Part shown: one piece after another, positions 53,549-63,713 of the stretch | Numbering within the stretch: the stretch's first letter is position 1 | Layout: each line of letters starts with the position of its first letter | Source of the DNA: Johnsonella ignava ATCC 51276 | GTDB taxonomy: Bacteria; Bacillota; Clostridia; Lachnospirales; Lachnospiraceae | Length of the DNA: 64,000 nucleotides | Assembly (NCBI RefSeq): GCF_000235445.1 | Contig: NZ_JH378833.1 | Span: 66,435 to 130,434 of the forward strand | Direction: 5' to 3' | Program-made: the position numbers and the translations under genes | Notes under the pieces: model-generated | The model's input: the letters and a program-made list of their open reading frames with translations, nothing else | The model's database searches: none | What the model was told of the DNA's origin: nothing

Positions 53549-56500
53549 ATGTTTATAATTTTTATGTTTATGTTTATGTGTCTTTTATCCGTAGTACTTG
53601 CTTTTATATTGGAGGTAAAATCCAAAGAAATTAAAAGACTGCACCGTGAAAATCTTCTACTTTCAAAAAAAGTAAAGGATTTAATGCACAAAATTGAAAG
53701 TCTGCACCAACCGGTTGAAGAAGAAGGAGAACAGTCTTCAAAACCTATATATTTAGAATCTTCACCCGCTCTTGAAACCGGTTCAAAAGACTTTCAGGCC
53801 GAAAGTCCGCTTATTAATACTTTTTCATATACGCCTCAAAACTCCGGACAAAAAACATTACCCGTAAAGAATAAGGGCAGTTTGGTACTCTGGCAGTCCC
53901 GGACTTCGCTTGTACTTGGTGTGCTGTTTGTATTTTTTGCAGGTCTTATATTTGCAACCACTACATGGTCCGTGCTTCCTTCCATAATTAAGATATCCAT
54001 GCTTATAGCCTCTTCTGCGATATTCTTTTTTTCATCTTCATTTGCTGAAAAAAAGCTTCACATCCACGGAACAGGCAGAGCATTTTATGTGCTTGGCAGC
54101 ATATTTTTATTTGTATCCGTCATATGTATAGGTTTTTTCAAGCTTTTAGGACCTGAACTTACTCCTGACGGTTCCGATAAGTTTTTCCTTTTTTTCGCAG
54201 GTGCGTTTCTGACTGAGATTTCATTATTATGCGGATTAAGGAAAATTAAAGGGATTTTCTTTGCTTCTATTGTATTATATGGTATAGATCTATGTACAGT
54301 GCTTTTCCTTTTGGCACTTAAAGTTGATAAGGATATATTTTTTATATGCACTACCGCATATGCTCTAGTTATACTGCTTATCGAACGCCTTATAGGCGAA
54401 ACCATGAAGCATGGCATTTTACATAAAAATGAAAATGCTGCCGATGATATCAGCATAAAAGATCTTAATAAACAGCATAACCGCAAAGGTATATTTTCAG
54501 GTCTACATATTTTTATGTGCGGAGACAGTGTTATACCTGCTTTTTATAATTTTGCCTTAAATACCCTTATACTCGCAAGCATATTTCCGATGTTTTTGCT
54601 GGGAACAGGCTTTATATCTGGTATAGTTACCACAACTCTCGCATGTGCACACCTTATATACGGAAATAAAAATGACAGGAGTGAATTAAATATATCCGCA
54701 TTTATACTCCTTCTATTTCTAAGTATATACAGGTTTATGGTTCCTGAAAGCATACAGGAGCTGCTCTTTATGCTTATGTCGGCACTTGCAATATTTTTTA
54801 TGCTTGATTTTACACAGAGTCTTACATCAAAAAGCAGAAAATATATATCCAATGCAGCCATTATCACAGCTGCAATCGCATTTATATTTTGCTTTAGTTT
54901 TATAAATTCAGAGATAAGCATACACCATGTTCTGTCCATGGGACTGCTTTTTATATATACTTCAGTACAGAGCCTGCGTGATAAACGCTTCTATATAGGA
55001 AACGCTTTTACTTCAATCGCATTTTATATACTTTTAGTAATATATTTTAATATACCCGATGACATAATACCTTTTACTACTATAACTGCATTTTTGGCAG
55101 TACTTATACTAAGGGAGAAAAAGCTGATTCCGTTTAGAGATACCTACTCGGAAATAGTCTACACTATATGCGGACTACTTTATTCATTATTTTATGCAGT
55201 TATATACCATCTTTTTAAAGATTATTTTTCACTCAGGCTTATAGATATGTTTACCGAGCTTTATTCTCTGATATTTATAATATATCTTATACTGCGTTAC
55301 GGAAAAAAGATCCTCCTTATAAAAGCCTTATTTCCTATATTTGGACTTTTATGTGTATATAATCTTGTCGATATTTCATGTCAGATATTAAATATCGACA
55401 GTTATATGATAAATTATGATATATTTGTACTTATATACCTGACCGTTCTTATAGTCCTTGATGCTATAAAACCGGATCAATATATATATGCAGCCTTTAT
55501 GCTGGCTTCAATATATGGTTTTAAGCTATTATTTATTTATAATTCAGATTCTGCAAATATATTAATATGCTCAGCCTTCTTTATGGTACAGGCTGCATAT
55601 CTATATTACAGCAGATATATTTTTAAAGGATATAAGGACTTTGCAGGCAAATGCTCATGTATTTATTTTTTACTCTGCGCAGTCTCCTTTTTAAGGATAT
55701 TTGACAGATTAAGTATTGTAGATTATATGATATTAATAACAGCCATTGCATGGTGTATGTATATTGTTTCACTGATTACAGATAAAACTCTCACAGTATT
55801 TATAATGCTTATGATAAGCCTGTTCCACCTTATTCTTATCTGGGAATTAATCATATTCTATGAATCGGCATTCAATGATATACTGATATTTGTCTCATTT
55901 GCGGTATTATATATGATTTCATACAGGAAAAATATAAAATTGGTATCCGTTTTAAACGCCCTTTTATTTATACCATTTTTTCCCTCTCTATTTTATAATT
56001 ATACCAACCCTTATAACGCATATTATGGCTGTTCAACCGATTTGGTCATGACAGGTATATCAGTACTTCTTGTTATAACCGTACTGCTTTTAAGAACGAA
56101 GTTTAATATTATAGAATTCCCAAATATAACAGCAAAAGCGGATACAGATAAAAACAACACTTCAGATATGCCAAATTATAATTCTCCTGATATAAGATAT
56201 GATTTTTACAGCATGTTCTCATGTATAATTATATTTATACTGATATTAATGGGGAATGTTACATGGAATTTTATACATATGCTCTTAACATCATTATATT
56301 TTATACAATATATAAATATAAAAGGACTGAAACAGACAGCAATTGCTCTTTCAGAAGCCTGCATTGTAGCCGCATGTTGGATACAGCCCTGGTTTATCCC
56401 CCCGGAACTGTTTAAACTTGAGCTTTTCCTGCTGCCGGCAGCACTTTGGACATACTCTCTCGGCTTTATATCCCGTCATAATAAAAATACAGGTACAGTA

Positions 56501-56788
56501 CAATTACTGCTTTATACCTTATTTATGTTCGCACTTATGCTTGATGTATTTATAAACGCCAATGTAGCGGATGCCTTAATATTTGAATCACTTTGTATAT
56601 CCGCTTATGTCTATAATTCAACAATGAAAAAACGCATACATTCCGCATTAAGTGCGGCAGGTGCCTTAATTGTAGTACTTTATATGACAAGAGGATTCTG
56701 GAGCAGGATAGCCTGGTGGCTGTATCTGCTTATAGCCGGAATAGGACTTATAATATATGCAGCCTTAAATGAGATGAAAAAGAAATAA
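53549..56788 (+). CDS. very large multi-pass membrane protein, SCO7613/DUF2157-like
   Basis: A 1079-residue protein. One N-terminal helix is followed by a coiled-coil-like stretch (EIKRLHRENLLLSKKVKDLM, about residues 28-55), an acidic linker, and then about 25 to 28 membrane helices. LVLGVLFVFFAGLIFATTTW near residue 120 is the hallmark of large Clostridial proteins annotated SCO7613 C-terminal domain or DUF2157. GAGG lies before the first ATG; several in-frame ATGs follow closely. Function unknown. Confidence 0.8.
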   Translation: MFIIFMFMFMCLLSVVLAFILEVKSKEIKRLHRENLLLSKKVKDLMHKIESLHQPVEEEGEQSSKPIYLESSPALETGSKDFQAESPLINTFSYTPQNSGQKTLPVKNKGSLVLWQSRTSLVLGVLFVFFAGLIFATTTWSVLPSIIKISMLIASSAIFFFSSSFAEKKLHIHGTGRAFYVLGSIFLFVSVICIGFFKLLGPELTPDGSDKFFLFFAGAFLTEISLLCGLRKIKGIFFASIVLYGIDLCTVLFLLALKVDKDIFFICTTAYALVILLIERLIGETMKHGILHKNENAADDISIKDLNKQHNRKGIFSGLHIFMCGDSVIPAFYNFALNTLILASIFPMFLLGTGFISGIVTTTLACAHLIYGNKNDRSELNISAFILLLFLSIYRFMVPESIQELLFMLMSALAIFFMLDFTQSLTSKSRKYISNAAIITAAIAFIFCFSFINSEISIHHVLSMGLLFIYTSVQSLRDKRFYIGNAFTSIAFYILLVIYFNIPDDIIPFTTITAFLAVLILREKKLIPFRDTYSEIVYTICGLLYSLFYAVIYHLFKDYFSLRLIDMFTELYSLIFIIYLILRYGKKILLIKALFPIFGLLCVYNLVDISCQILNIDSYMINYDIFVLIYLTVLIVLDAIKPDQYIYAAFMLASIYGFKLLFIYNSDSANILICSAFFMVQAAYLYYSRYIFKGYKDFAGKCSCIYFLLCAVSFLRIFDRLSIVDYMILITAIAWCMYIVSLITDKTLTVFIMLMISLFHLILIWELIIFYESAFNDILIFVSFAVLYMISYRKNIKLVSVLNALLFIPFFPSLFYNYTNPYNAYYGCSTDLVMTGISVLLVITVLLLRTKFNIIEFPNITAKADTDKNNTSDMPNYNSPDIRYDFYSMFSCIIIFILILMGNVTWNFIHMLLTSLYFIQYINIKGLKQTAIALSEACIVAACWIQPWFIPPELFKLELFLLPAALWTYSLGFISRHNKNTGTVQLLLYTLFMFALMLDVFINANVADALIFESLCISAYVYNSTMKKRIHSALSAAGALIVVLYMTRGFWSRIAWWLYLLIAGIGLIIYAALNEMKKK

Positions 56789-56845
56789 TAAATAACAAAA
56801 GCTACATAACTGTACAAGTTAAATAAAATTCAGTACACAGTCAAC

Positions 56846-56880
56846 TAAAAAACCGCACCGGTTAACCGGTGCGATTTTTT
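56846..56880. terminator. strong bidirectional terminator
   Basis: CGCACCGG-TTAA-CCGGTGCG (56854-56873) flanked by an A run on the left and a T run on the right. It serves the convergent genes ending at 56788 and 56879. Its right edge touches the stop codon of the YbaK gene. Confidence 0.92.
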
Positions 56881-57349
56881 AGTTCCAACCTTTACATACA
56901 TTTACCCATCTGTCATACGGAGCATATTTTTCAAGTTCCTCAATAGTCAGCTCTATGGCACTGTTTGCACTCCCACATGCAGGAAATACTGTATCAAAAC
57001 GCCTTAAAGACTCATCAAGATATATTTTTACACCATCATTTACAGCAAACGGGCATACACCTCCAACCTCATGTCCTGTCAGATTTATAACCTCATCGGG
57101 TGAAAGCATCTTTGCCTTAGCTGCAAATTCGGCTTTATATTTTGAATTATCAATCTTGGCATCCCCCGCAGTTACTATTAAAATAGCATTTCCACCTACC
57201 ATAAAAGAAAGAGTTTTTGCTATTCTGCTGCCTTCACAATTAAGTGCCCTGGCAGCAAGTTCAACAGTCGCACTTGATACTTCAAATTCCATAACCTTAT
57301 TTTCAATGCCCATCTTTTTAAAATACTCTCTTACTTTTTCCACAGACAT
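56879..57349 (-). CDS. YbaK/EbsC-family aminoacyl-tRNA deacylase
   Basis: A 156-residue single-domain editing protein of the YbaK/ProX family that hydrolyses mischarged Cys- or Ala-tRNA. SATVELAARALNCEGSRIAK, VTAGDAKIDNSKY, GHEVGGVCPF and SANSAIEL are in family order; the Lys in AKTLSF is the usual conserved catalytic lysine. AAGGAG lies 12 bases before the ATG. Which tRNA it edits is unclear. Confidence 0.88.
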   Translation of the reverse strand: MSVEKVREYFKKMGIENKVMEFEVSSATVELAARALNCEGSRIAKTLSFMVGGNAILIVTAGDAKIDNSKYKAEFAAKAKMLSPDEVINLTGHEVGGVCPFAVNDGVKIYLDESLRRFDTVFPACGSANSAIELTIEELEKYAPYDRWVNVCKGWN

Positions 57350-57390
57350 ATATGCTCACAACTCCTTATACTATATTTAAACAAATTTCC

Positions 57391-58251
57391 TTATAGCTGA
57401 TTATTTTTAAATGATTTGTTCTGTTTGTATATCAGTACCGTATAAGCTGCGATTATACAAACTGCTATAAAAGTTACCGGCAGCCCCGCTTCAAACCCAT
57501 ATGAACCGCCGTTCAACAATGTTAATTCACTGCTTAATGAGGTTTTTAAAATCGTTGAAGGCAGCATAAATCCGCTGACCGGAATGCCAAGCACAGGACC
57601 CAGTATAAAATTCCAGCCTGAATGAAAGCCTGACACAACCCATATATTATCATGGTAGTAATACATCATACTAAATGCAAGTCCGATTAAAAATGTATTT
57701 ACCGTACTTATAAGCGAAGCACCCGCATTTCCCAAATGCATCAATGCAAAAATAAGCGAATTCAATATTAGCCCTATAACTACACCGGTCTTTAATGCAA
57801 GCTGTACAAATAAAAGACCTCTAAGCAAAAATTCCTCCATAAATCCCTGAAATATAAATCCTACCATTAAAAATAGCAGCACATATACATTAAGCTCACT
57901 ATTAAAAGAAGTTTTTACTGCACCTGAAAGAATATTTAAAAGCCATATTATAAACAGAGCCAGTGCTGAAAATATACAACCAGTAATATAGCTTCCAATC
58001 TTATTTATATCCATTCCAAGTGATACAAAAGTTCTTTTTCCGACAATTACTATGTAAACTACACATATAAATGCCCCTATTATATTTGCGAGCAATATAA
58101 ACGACATATTATCATCAGAACCTAATAGAAGGAAAGACATTAATCCTACTACTAAAGAATAAAGGATATAGCAAATCACTATATTTATAAAACCTAATTT
58201 TGTTACTTTTTTTGCCTCATTTAAGGTTTCATTAAATTTTAAAACATACAA
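57391..58251 (-). CDS. CPBP-family intramembrane protease
   Basis: A 286-residue protein with about eight helices and the three CPBP motifs: GFMEEFLLRGLLF (EExxxR), FALMHLGNAG (His) and GFHSGWNFI (His). Relatives are Rce1-type glutamic proteases, some giving bacteriocin self-immunity. It starts at TTG with GGAGG eight bases upstream. No bacteriocin gene is nearby. It follows the potABCD operon in the opposite map order but the same strand, with about 140 bases between. Confidence 0.88.
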   Translation of the reverse strand: MYVLKFNETLNEAKKVTKLGFINIVICYILYSLVVGLMSFLLLGSDDNMSFILLANIIGAFICVVYIVIVGKRTFVSLGMDINKIGSYITGCIFSALALFIIWLLNILSGAVKTSFNSELNVYVLLFLMVGFIFQGFMEEFLLRGLLFVQLALKTGVVIGLILNSLIFALMHLGNAGASLISTVNTFLIGLAFSMMYYYHDNIWVVSGFHSGWNFILGPVLGIPVSGFMLPSTILKTSLSSELTLLNGGSYGFEAGLPVTFIAVCIIAAYTVLIYKQNKSFKNNQL

Positions 58252-58392
58252 AATTATTACCTCCCTGCTGCAGTAGATTCATAACTAAAATAGTATCAGT
58301 CATTTTTAAGATTTTTTCAGAACAATAATTTTATAATACCATCATTTAAATATTGATGATTTTAAAACACCGTCATTTAAATTCTGTAATAT

Positions 58393-59511
58393 TTAATTTG
58401 ACTTCACTTCTTTCCAGAGGTTATTATAAAGCTCGTCAGCTTCCTCTCCCAGATACTGGAATACTTCGCAGTTTTTAAGCATTTCCTGATCCGGAAATAC
58501 AGCCTTGTTTTCCCTCATATCCTTATCAAGCAATTCAAAAGCGGCAGTATTTGGAGTAGGATAAGTAATATATTCAAAATTTTTCTTTGCTATATCCGCA
58601 CGGCACATAAAATCAATCCATTTTTCGGCATTTGCCTTATTTGGAGCATCTTTAGGTATTACCCATGAATCAATCCAGAGATTGCTTCCTTCTTTCGGAA
58701 TGACATACTTAAGCTGGTCTTCTCTTCCTGATGCTTTAATCTCATTTTGTATATACAGCATCTCTCCTGAATAAATAACTGCAAGTGCCGCTTCACCGCC
58801 TATCATCTTATCCCTTACCTGGTCTATAACATACGCCTGTACAAGGGGCTTTTGTGCTATAAGCTGGTCTCTGACAGCCTCAAGTTCAGCCCGATCTGTT
58901 GAATTTAATGAATAACCCAGCTTTTTTTCGCCTACCATAAAAGCATCTCTAACCGAATCCTGCATAAGTATATTGCCTTTATACCTTTCATCCCAAAGTA
59001 CATTCCAGCTGTCAGGATCTCCCTCAACCTTTGATGTATTGTATATTATCCCTACTGTACCCCAGTTATAAGGCACTGAAAATTTATTTTCAGGATCAAA
59101 TGCCTTTGACATATCCATATACTGCTGTCCTATATTTTTAATATTCGGCACATTATTAAAATCAATTTCAGCAAGAAGACCATTATCAACCATCTTCTTT
59201 ATCATATAATCGGAAGGACATACCACATCATATTTTGCAGCACCTGAGCTTATTATAGGGTACATCTCTTCATTTGTTTCAAACATATCATATATAACCT
59301 CTATGCCGGTTTCTTTCTGAAACTGTTCAACGATACTGTCATCTATATATTCTCCCCAGTTATAGACATAGAGTTTTCCGCCGCTTCCTGCTTCCTTTTC
59401 CTGCCCATTCTTCTGAAGAAGTGAACATCCTGAAAGTAAAAAAGTCGTGCTGCAAAATGCCAATACACAGGCAACAGCTTTTTTTGCATATGCTACATAT
59501 CTTTTATTCAT
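58393..59511 (-). CDS. potD: spermidine/putrescine-binding lipoprotein
   Basis: A 372-residue lipoprotein (signal ending LLSGC) of the PotD/PotF family. KLYVYNWGEYIDDSIVEQF is the family opening and YDVVCPSDYMIKKMVDNGLL and FSVPYNWGTVGIIYNTSKV line the polyamine site. Last gene of potABCD; starts one base after the potC stop with AGGAA upstream. Confidence 0.95.
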   Translation of the reverse strand: MNKRYVAYAKKAVACVLAFCSTTFLLSGCSLLQKNGQEKEAGSGGKLYVYNWGEYIDDSIVEQFQKETGIEVIYDMFETNEEMYPIISSGAAKYDVVCPSDYMIKKMVDNGLLAEIDFNNVPNIKNIGQQYMDMSKAFDPENKFSVPYNWGTVGIIYNTSKVEGDPDSWNVLWDERYKGNILMQDSVRDAFMVGEKKLGYSLNSTDRAELEAVRDQLIAQKPLVQAYVIDQVRDKMIGGEAALAVIYSGEMLYIQNEIKASGREDQLKYVIPKEGSNLWIDSWVIPKDAPNKANAEKWIDFMCRADIAKKNFEYITYPTPNTAAFELLDKDMRENKAVFPDQEMLKNCEVFQYLGEEADELYNNLWKEVKSN

Positions 59512-59512
59512 A

Positions 59513-60337
59513 TTATCTCATTCCTTTTATCTTAGTATTTTTATGCACTTTATTTATATTCGGTGCAAAATTTGTTATTAAAAGCAGTATAAGCACAACA
59601 AGAAATATAATGCTTGAAAGTGCATACATGCTTGGCTTTATACCTTTTCTAACCTCTGAATATATAAGAGTCGAGAGTGTGTTTATACCGGCTCCCTTTG
59701 TAAAATGCGTTATTATAAAATCATCAAGCGACATTGTAAATGCCAGCAGAAAACCTGACAGTATACCCGGAAATATATCGGGAAATACCACTGCAAAAAA
59801 AGCCTTTAAAGGTCCTGCACCAAGGTCAAGTGCCGCCTCATAGGTATATCTGCTTGTTTTTTTAAGCTTTGGAAGCACTGAAAGTATTACATAGGGTATA
59901 TTAAAGGTTATATGGCTTACGAGCACTGTCTTAAAACCGAGTGATATACCAAATGATATAAATGCCAGCATAAGCGATATACCTGTAACTATATCCGCAT
60001 TGAGCATAGGTATACTGGTTGCACCCATAAGCATGCTTTTAGGCAGCTTTTTCATATCATTTAATGCTATGGCTGCCGCTGTTCCTATAATCGAGGCTAT
60101 AATTGAAGAAAGCAGAGCTATAATTACAGTATTTTTAAATGCATCCATTATCATACTGCTTGAAAAAAGCTGTGTATACCACTGCCATGTAAATCCCCCC
60201 CATCTCGTGCGGGATTTGCTTGAATTAAAGCTAAGCACCACCATCACAAGTATAGGGGCATATAAAAAAATCAGTATAAGTGCAAGATAGAAATCTCCAA
60301 AGATTTTCTCAAGCCTTTTTAAAATCCCGATTTTCAA
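59513..60337 (-). CDS. potC: spermidine/putrescine ABC permease PotC
   Basis: A 274-residue permease with six helices and the cytoplasmic coupling motif EAALDLGAGPLKAFFAVVFP (EAA loop) near residue 177. LYAPILVMVVLSFNSSKS at the N-terminus is typical of PotC. Overlaps potB by four bases. Confidence 0.95.
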   Translation of the reverse strand: MKIGILKRLEKIFGDFYLALILIFLYAPILVMVVLSFNSSKSRTRWGGFTWQWYTQLFSSSMIMDAFKNTVIIALLSSIIASIIGTAAAIALNDMKKLPKSMLMGATSIPMLNADIVTGISLMLAFISFGISLGFKTVLVSHITFNIPYVILSVLPKLKKTSRYTYEAALDLGAGPLKAFFAVVFPDIFPGILSGFLLAFTMSLDDFIITHFTKGAGINTLSTLIYSEVRKGIKPSMYALSSIIFLVVLILLLITNFAPNINKVHKNTKIKGMR

Positions 60338-61167
60338 AATGTCCTGCCCTCCTGACTGTCATATTTTGCTATAAGAGCCATACTTATAAATATAAATACC
60401 ATCATCACAAGTGAAAGCCCGGCTCCAAGGTGCCAGCCGCTTCCTCTGGTAAATTCCTGCTCTATCACATTCCCTATAAGCAGTATCTTTGCACCTCCAA
60501 GTATATTGCTTATAACAAAGGTTGTAAGTGCCGGCACAAATACCATAGTTATGCCGCTTACTATACCCGGTATGCTCAGCGGCAGAAGTATATGGAAAAA
60601 GGTCTGCCTGCGACTTGCTCCAAGATCCCTTGCCGCATTTACTACATTGTCGTCTATCTTTACAAGAACATTATATATCGGCAGAACCATAAATGGAAGA
60701 AAATTATAAACCATTCCCAATATTATAGCATAATTTGTATTTATAACAGCTATACCCGGAAGAGTAAATAATGAAAGTATACCGTTTATAATCCCGTTTT
60801 TTTCAAGCAGAGTCTGCCATGCAAGTGTTCTAAGCAGAAAGTTCATCCACATAGGCAGTACAAATATAAATACTATAAATCTTCCGGCTCCTGCACCTCG
60901 TTTTTTTAAAATAAGTGCAAGCGGATAGGCAAGCAAAAGACATATAAGTGTACTTATTAATGAAAGCAGCAATGAAAGTATAAGTGCCTTCATGTGCTCA
61001 TATGTTCCCATTGAAGTTATATTTTCAAATGTGAGTACACCGTTTTTGTCGGTAAGTCCATATATAACTATAAGTATAAGAGGCACCACCGTAAATCCGA
61101 GTATCCAAAAGACATACGGAAAAACCAATATTTTCCTGCTTTTTATCTTGCTGAGGAAATTATTCAT
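60334..61167 (-). CDS. potB: spermidine/putrescine ABC permease PotB
   Basis: A 277-residue permease with six helices and the EAA-type loop NAARDLGASRRQTFFHILLP near residue 180. FVLPMWMNFLLRTLAWQTLL is a PotB block. Overlaps potA by eight bases. Confidence 0.95.
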   Translation of the reverse strand: MNNFLSKIKSRKILVFPYVFWILGFTVVPLILIVIYGLTDKNGVLTFENITSMGTYEHMKALILSLLLSLISTLICLLLAYPLALILKKRGAGAGRFIVFIFVLPMWMNFLLRTLAWQTLLEKNGIINGILSLFTLPGIAVINTNYAIILGMVYNFLPFMVLPIYNVLVKIDDNVVNAARDLGASRRQTFFHILLPLSIPGIVSGITMVFVPALTTFVISNILGGAKILLIGNVIEQEFTRGSGWHLGAGLSLVMMVFIFISMALIAKYDSQEGRTF

Positions 61168-62236
61168 TTACTCCTATCGCCTCCTCGTCCTCAGACACCG
61201 GCTTATTCATTATCTGTATATCAAACGGATCCACCGTTATACCCACCTCTTTTCCTACCGGCGAAAGATCCGTGGAGTGTACAAGCCACTCATAACCATC
61301 AGGTGTAGTAACCTCCATTTCATAATGTACGCCTTTAAATATGACATGAGTTACTCTACCTACCAAAGTCCCTTTTTCAGGCTCTACCAAATCTATATCT
61401 TCAGGTCGTATCACCGCATCAACCGGCTTGTTATTACCGAATCCTCTGTCAACACAGGCAAATCTTGCTCCGAATATTTCTACCAATTCGTCCTTTACCA
61501 TTACTGCCGGAATTATATTTGATTCCCCTATAAAATCTGCGACAAATGCACAGTTCGGTTCATTATATATCTGCTCAGGTGTTCCCATCTGCTGTATATA
61601 TCCCTGATTCATAACTACTATTGTATCAGACATTGTAAGTGCTTCTTCCTGATCATGAGTTACATATATAAATGTTATACCAAGTTCATTTTTAAGTCTT
61701 ATAAGCTCATACTGCATATCCTGCCTGAGCTTTAAATCAAGTGCACCGAGCGGCTCATCAAGCAGAAGAACCTTAGGTTCATTAACTATCGCCCTGGCTA
61801 TGGCTATACGCTGCTGCTGACCGCCTGAAAGCGAGTCCACATCTCTGTTTTCATAACCGTCAAGATTTACCAGCTTTAATGCATATTTTACCTTATCATC
61901 TATATATGCCTTTGATTTATTTTTAATTTTTAATCCGAATGCTATATTTTCAGCTATATTCATATGCGGAAATAATGCATATTTTTGAAATACCGTATTC
62001 AGATTTCTTTTATTTGGAGGTACATCGGATATATCCTCCCCGTCAAATACCACCTTGCCTTTGTCGGCTCTTTCAAAACCGCCTATTATACGCAAAGTGG
62101 TTGTTTTACCGCATCCTGAAGGACCTAAAAGAGTCAAAAATGCATTTTCAGGTATACTTAAATTCAGATCGTCTATCACCATCTCTCCATCAAAGCTTTT
62201 CTCAATGTGTATTAGGTCAATAAGCGTTCTTCCCAT
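61160..62236 (-). CDS. potA: spermidine/putrescine ABC ATPase
   Basis: A 358-residue ATPase with Walker A GPSGCGKTT, signature LSGGQQQRIAIARAI, Walker B LLLDEPLGALD, and a C-terminal TOBE domain from about residue 275 (VRPEDIDLVEPEKGTLVG). First gene of the polyamine importer. GGAGGAGA precedes the ATG. Confidence 0.96.
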   Translation of the reverse strand: MGRTLIDLIHIEKSFDGEMVIDDLNLSIPENAFLTLLGPSGCGKTTTLRIIGGFERADKGKVVFDGEDISDVPPNKRNLNTVFQKYALFPHMNIAENIAFGLKIKNKSKAYIDDKVKYALKLVNLDGYENRDVDSLSGGQQQRIAIARAIVNEPKVLLLDEPLGALDLKLRQDMQYELIRLKNELGITFIYVTHDQEEALTMSDTIVVMNQGYIQQMGTPEQIYNEPNCAFVADFIGESNIIPAVMVKDELVEIFGARFACVDRGFGNNKPVDAVIRPEDIDLVEPEKGTLVGRVTHVIFKGVHYEMEVTTPDGYEWLVHSTDLSPVGKEVGITVDPFDIQIMNKPVSEDEEAIGVNE

Positions 62237-62651
62237 TAAAACAATCTCCTCCTATGTATTTTTATATTAAGGCGGTATCTTGCCCTGAGTAAAATTTTAT
62301 TTTTTGTTGTTTTGTTTAATGCACATAATACCATAAATTTATAATTAATGTAACTGTTTTAAATGCAGCTGTATCACGGACTCTTTCAAAACTTCAAAAT
62401 CCGCTGAACAGTCAAATATAACATGCCTGTATAAGAATTTAAATCACAGCCTATATAATTATGCAATTTTAGACGTTGCTGTCAATAGCTTTTTTAATTT
62501 ATTTATGCTATACTTTACAAAATAGCTGCAGTCCTGATGTTTAACGGATTTAACCGGTTTCAGACATTAATTTAAAAAGCATGCCGCAATAATGCACTAT
62601 TAATCTTCGGCATTATAATTACACAGTTTTATAGACAGAACGGAGTTTAAG
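62237..62651. other. divergent promoter region of potABCD and the lactonase gene
   Basis: No gene. It holds a promoter for potA on the - strand (62325-62353) and an extended -10 box TGCTATACT at 62507-62514 for the + strand gene, without a clear -35. Confidence 0.5.
62325..62353 (-). promoter_or_regulatory. putative promoter of potABCD
   Basis: On the - strand TTACAT (62348-62353), 17 bases, TATTAT (62325-62330). Moderate match to consensus, about 90 bases before potA. Confidence 0.5.
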
Positions 62652-63710
62652 ATGACAAAAAAATATATGGCATATACAGGTTCTTATTCTTACACAGGTG
62701 AAGCAAAGGGTATAACCGTATATGATGTTGATATTGAAAAAGGGGCTTTTAAAAAAAGAGGCGAGATTGATATTAATAATTCATCCTATGTCATAGTATC
62801 ACATAACAATAAAATCCTGTACTCAATAGCCGATGAAGGTGTTGTGGCATTTACAATACTCGAAAACGGCGATATAACAAGACTCAATTCAGCAAGTATA
62901 AAAGGAATGAGAGGATGCCATCTCTCAATAGACCATGATAATAAATTTCTGTTTGTTTCAGGCTATCATGACGGAAAGATAACTGTTATGACATTAAATC
63001 CTGACGGTTCCATAGGTCATATAGCAGACGGCATATACCATCACGGTCTTGGTTCTGTCGCAGAAAGAAATTTCAGACCGCATGTGAGCTGTACAAAGGT
63101 AACACCTGACGGCAATTTTGTTCTTGCATCAGATCTGGGGCTTGACAATGTAAAAATTTATAAGTTTTCACGACATGACGGCAAACTTATACTTTCAGAC
63201 ATACTTCCATGTGATATAAACTCCGCTCCGAAAACTTTCAGATTTTCAAAAGACGGTCGTTTTCTTTATCTTATGTATGAACAAAAAAATGTCATAGATA
63301 TCTTTACATACAATTATGAGGAAGGAAAACGTGTACCCGATATAGAAAAAATACAGACGGTACCCTCATCAAACTGCACGCATTTAAAGGAATTAACTGC
63401 TGCCACCTGTATCAAATTTACATCAGATAATAATTTCCTTTTCTGTGCAAACGCCGGAGAAAATTCCGTAAGTCTTTACAAAAGAGACTCTCAAACAGGA
63501 CTTCTTGAACCGAGATGCTGTCTGCCTATAAGCGGTGAATATCCCAAAGATATGGTAGTATTCCCTGATAACAGACATATCGCATGCCTTAACCATGAAA
63601 GCGGAACCATAACATTTTTTACAGTAGATTATGAAAAATCTCTTTTAGTAATGAGTTCAAACAGTGTAAAAGTAAACCAGCCAAACAGCTGTGTTATAGT
63701 GGAGGTATAA
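62652..63710 (+). CDS. lactonase-family seven-bladed propeller protein
   Basis: A 352-residue protein of the 6-phosphogluconolactonase-like beta-propeller family (PF10282). Repeating blades show DNKFLFVSGYHDGKITVM, DGNFVLASDLGLDNVKIY, DGRFLYLMYEQKNVIDIF and DNNFLFCANAGENSVSLY. PHVSC near residue 140 is the family's conserved active-site stretch. Substrate may be 6-phosphogluconolactone or another lactone. The aroC start follows after three bases, so both form an operon. Confidence 0.88.
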   Translation: MTKKYMAYTGSYSYTGEAKGITVYDVDIEKGAFKKRGEIDINNSSYVIVSHNNKILYSIADEGVVAFTILENGDITRLNSASIKGMRGCHLSIDHDNKFLFVSGYHDGKITVMTLNPDGSIGHIADGIYHHGLGSVAERNFRPHVSCTKVTPDGNFVLASDLGLDNVKIYKFSRHDGKLILSDILPCDINSAPKTFRFSKDGRFLYLMYEQKNVIDIFTYNYEEGKRVPDIEKIQTVPSSNCTHLKELTAATCIKFTSDNNFLFCANAGENSVSLYKRDSQTGLLEPRCCLPISGEYPKDMVVFPDNRHIACLNHESGTITFFTVDYEKSLLVMSSNSVKVNQPNSCVIVEV

Positions 63711-63713
63711 TTA

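Noticed and set aside
54085..54486. 133-codon - strand frame inside the large membrane protein gene
   Set aside because: Antisense to the strongly supported 1079-codon gene; composition follows that of the opposite strand of membrane-helix codons.
57391..58251. Bacteriocin immunity by the CPBP protease
   Set aside because: No bacteriocin precursor or exporter is adjacent; a general membrane protease is the safer reading.
60992..61522. 176-codon open frame on the + strand across potA/potB
   Set aside because: It lies wholly antisense to two well-supported pot genes, has no good ribosome site and encodes a Tyr/Ile/Arg-rich sequence typical of AT-rich shadow frames.
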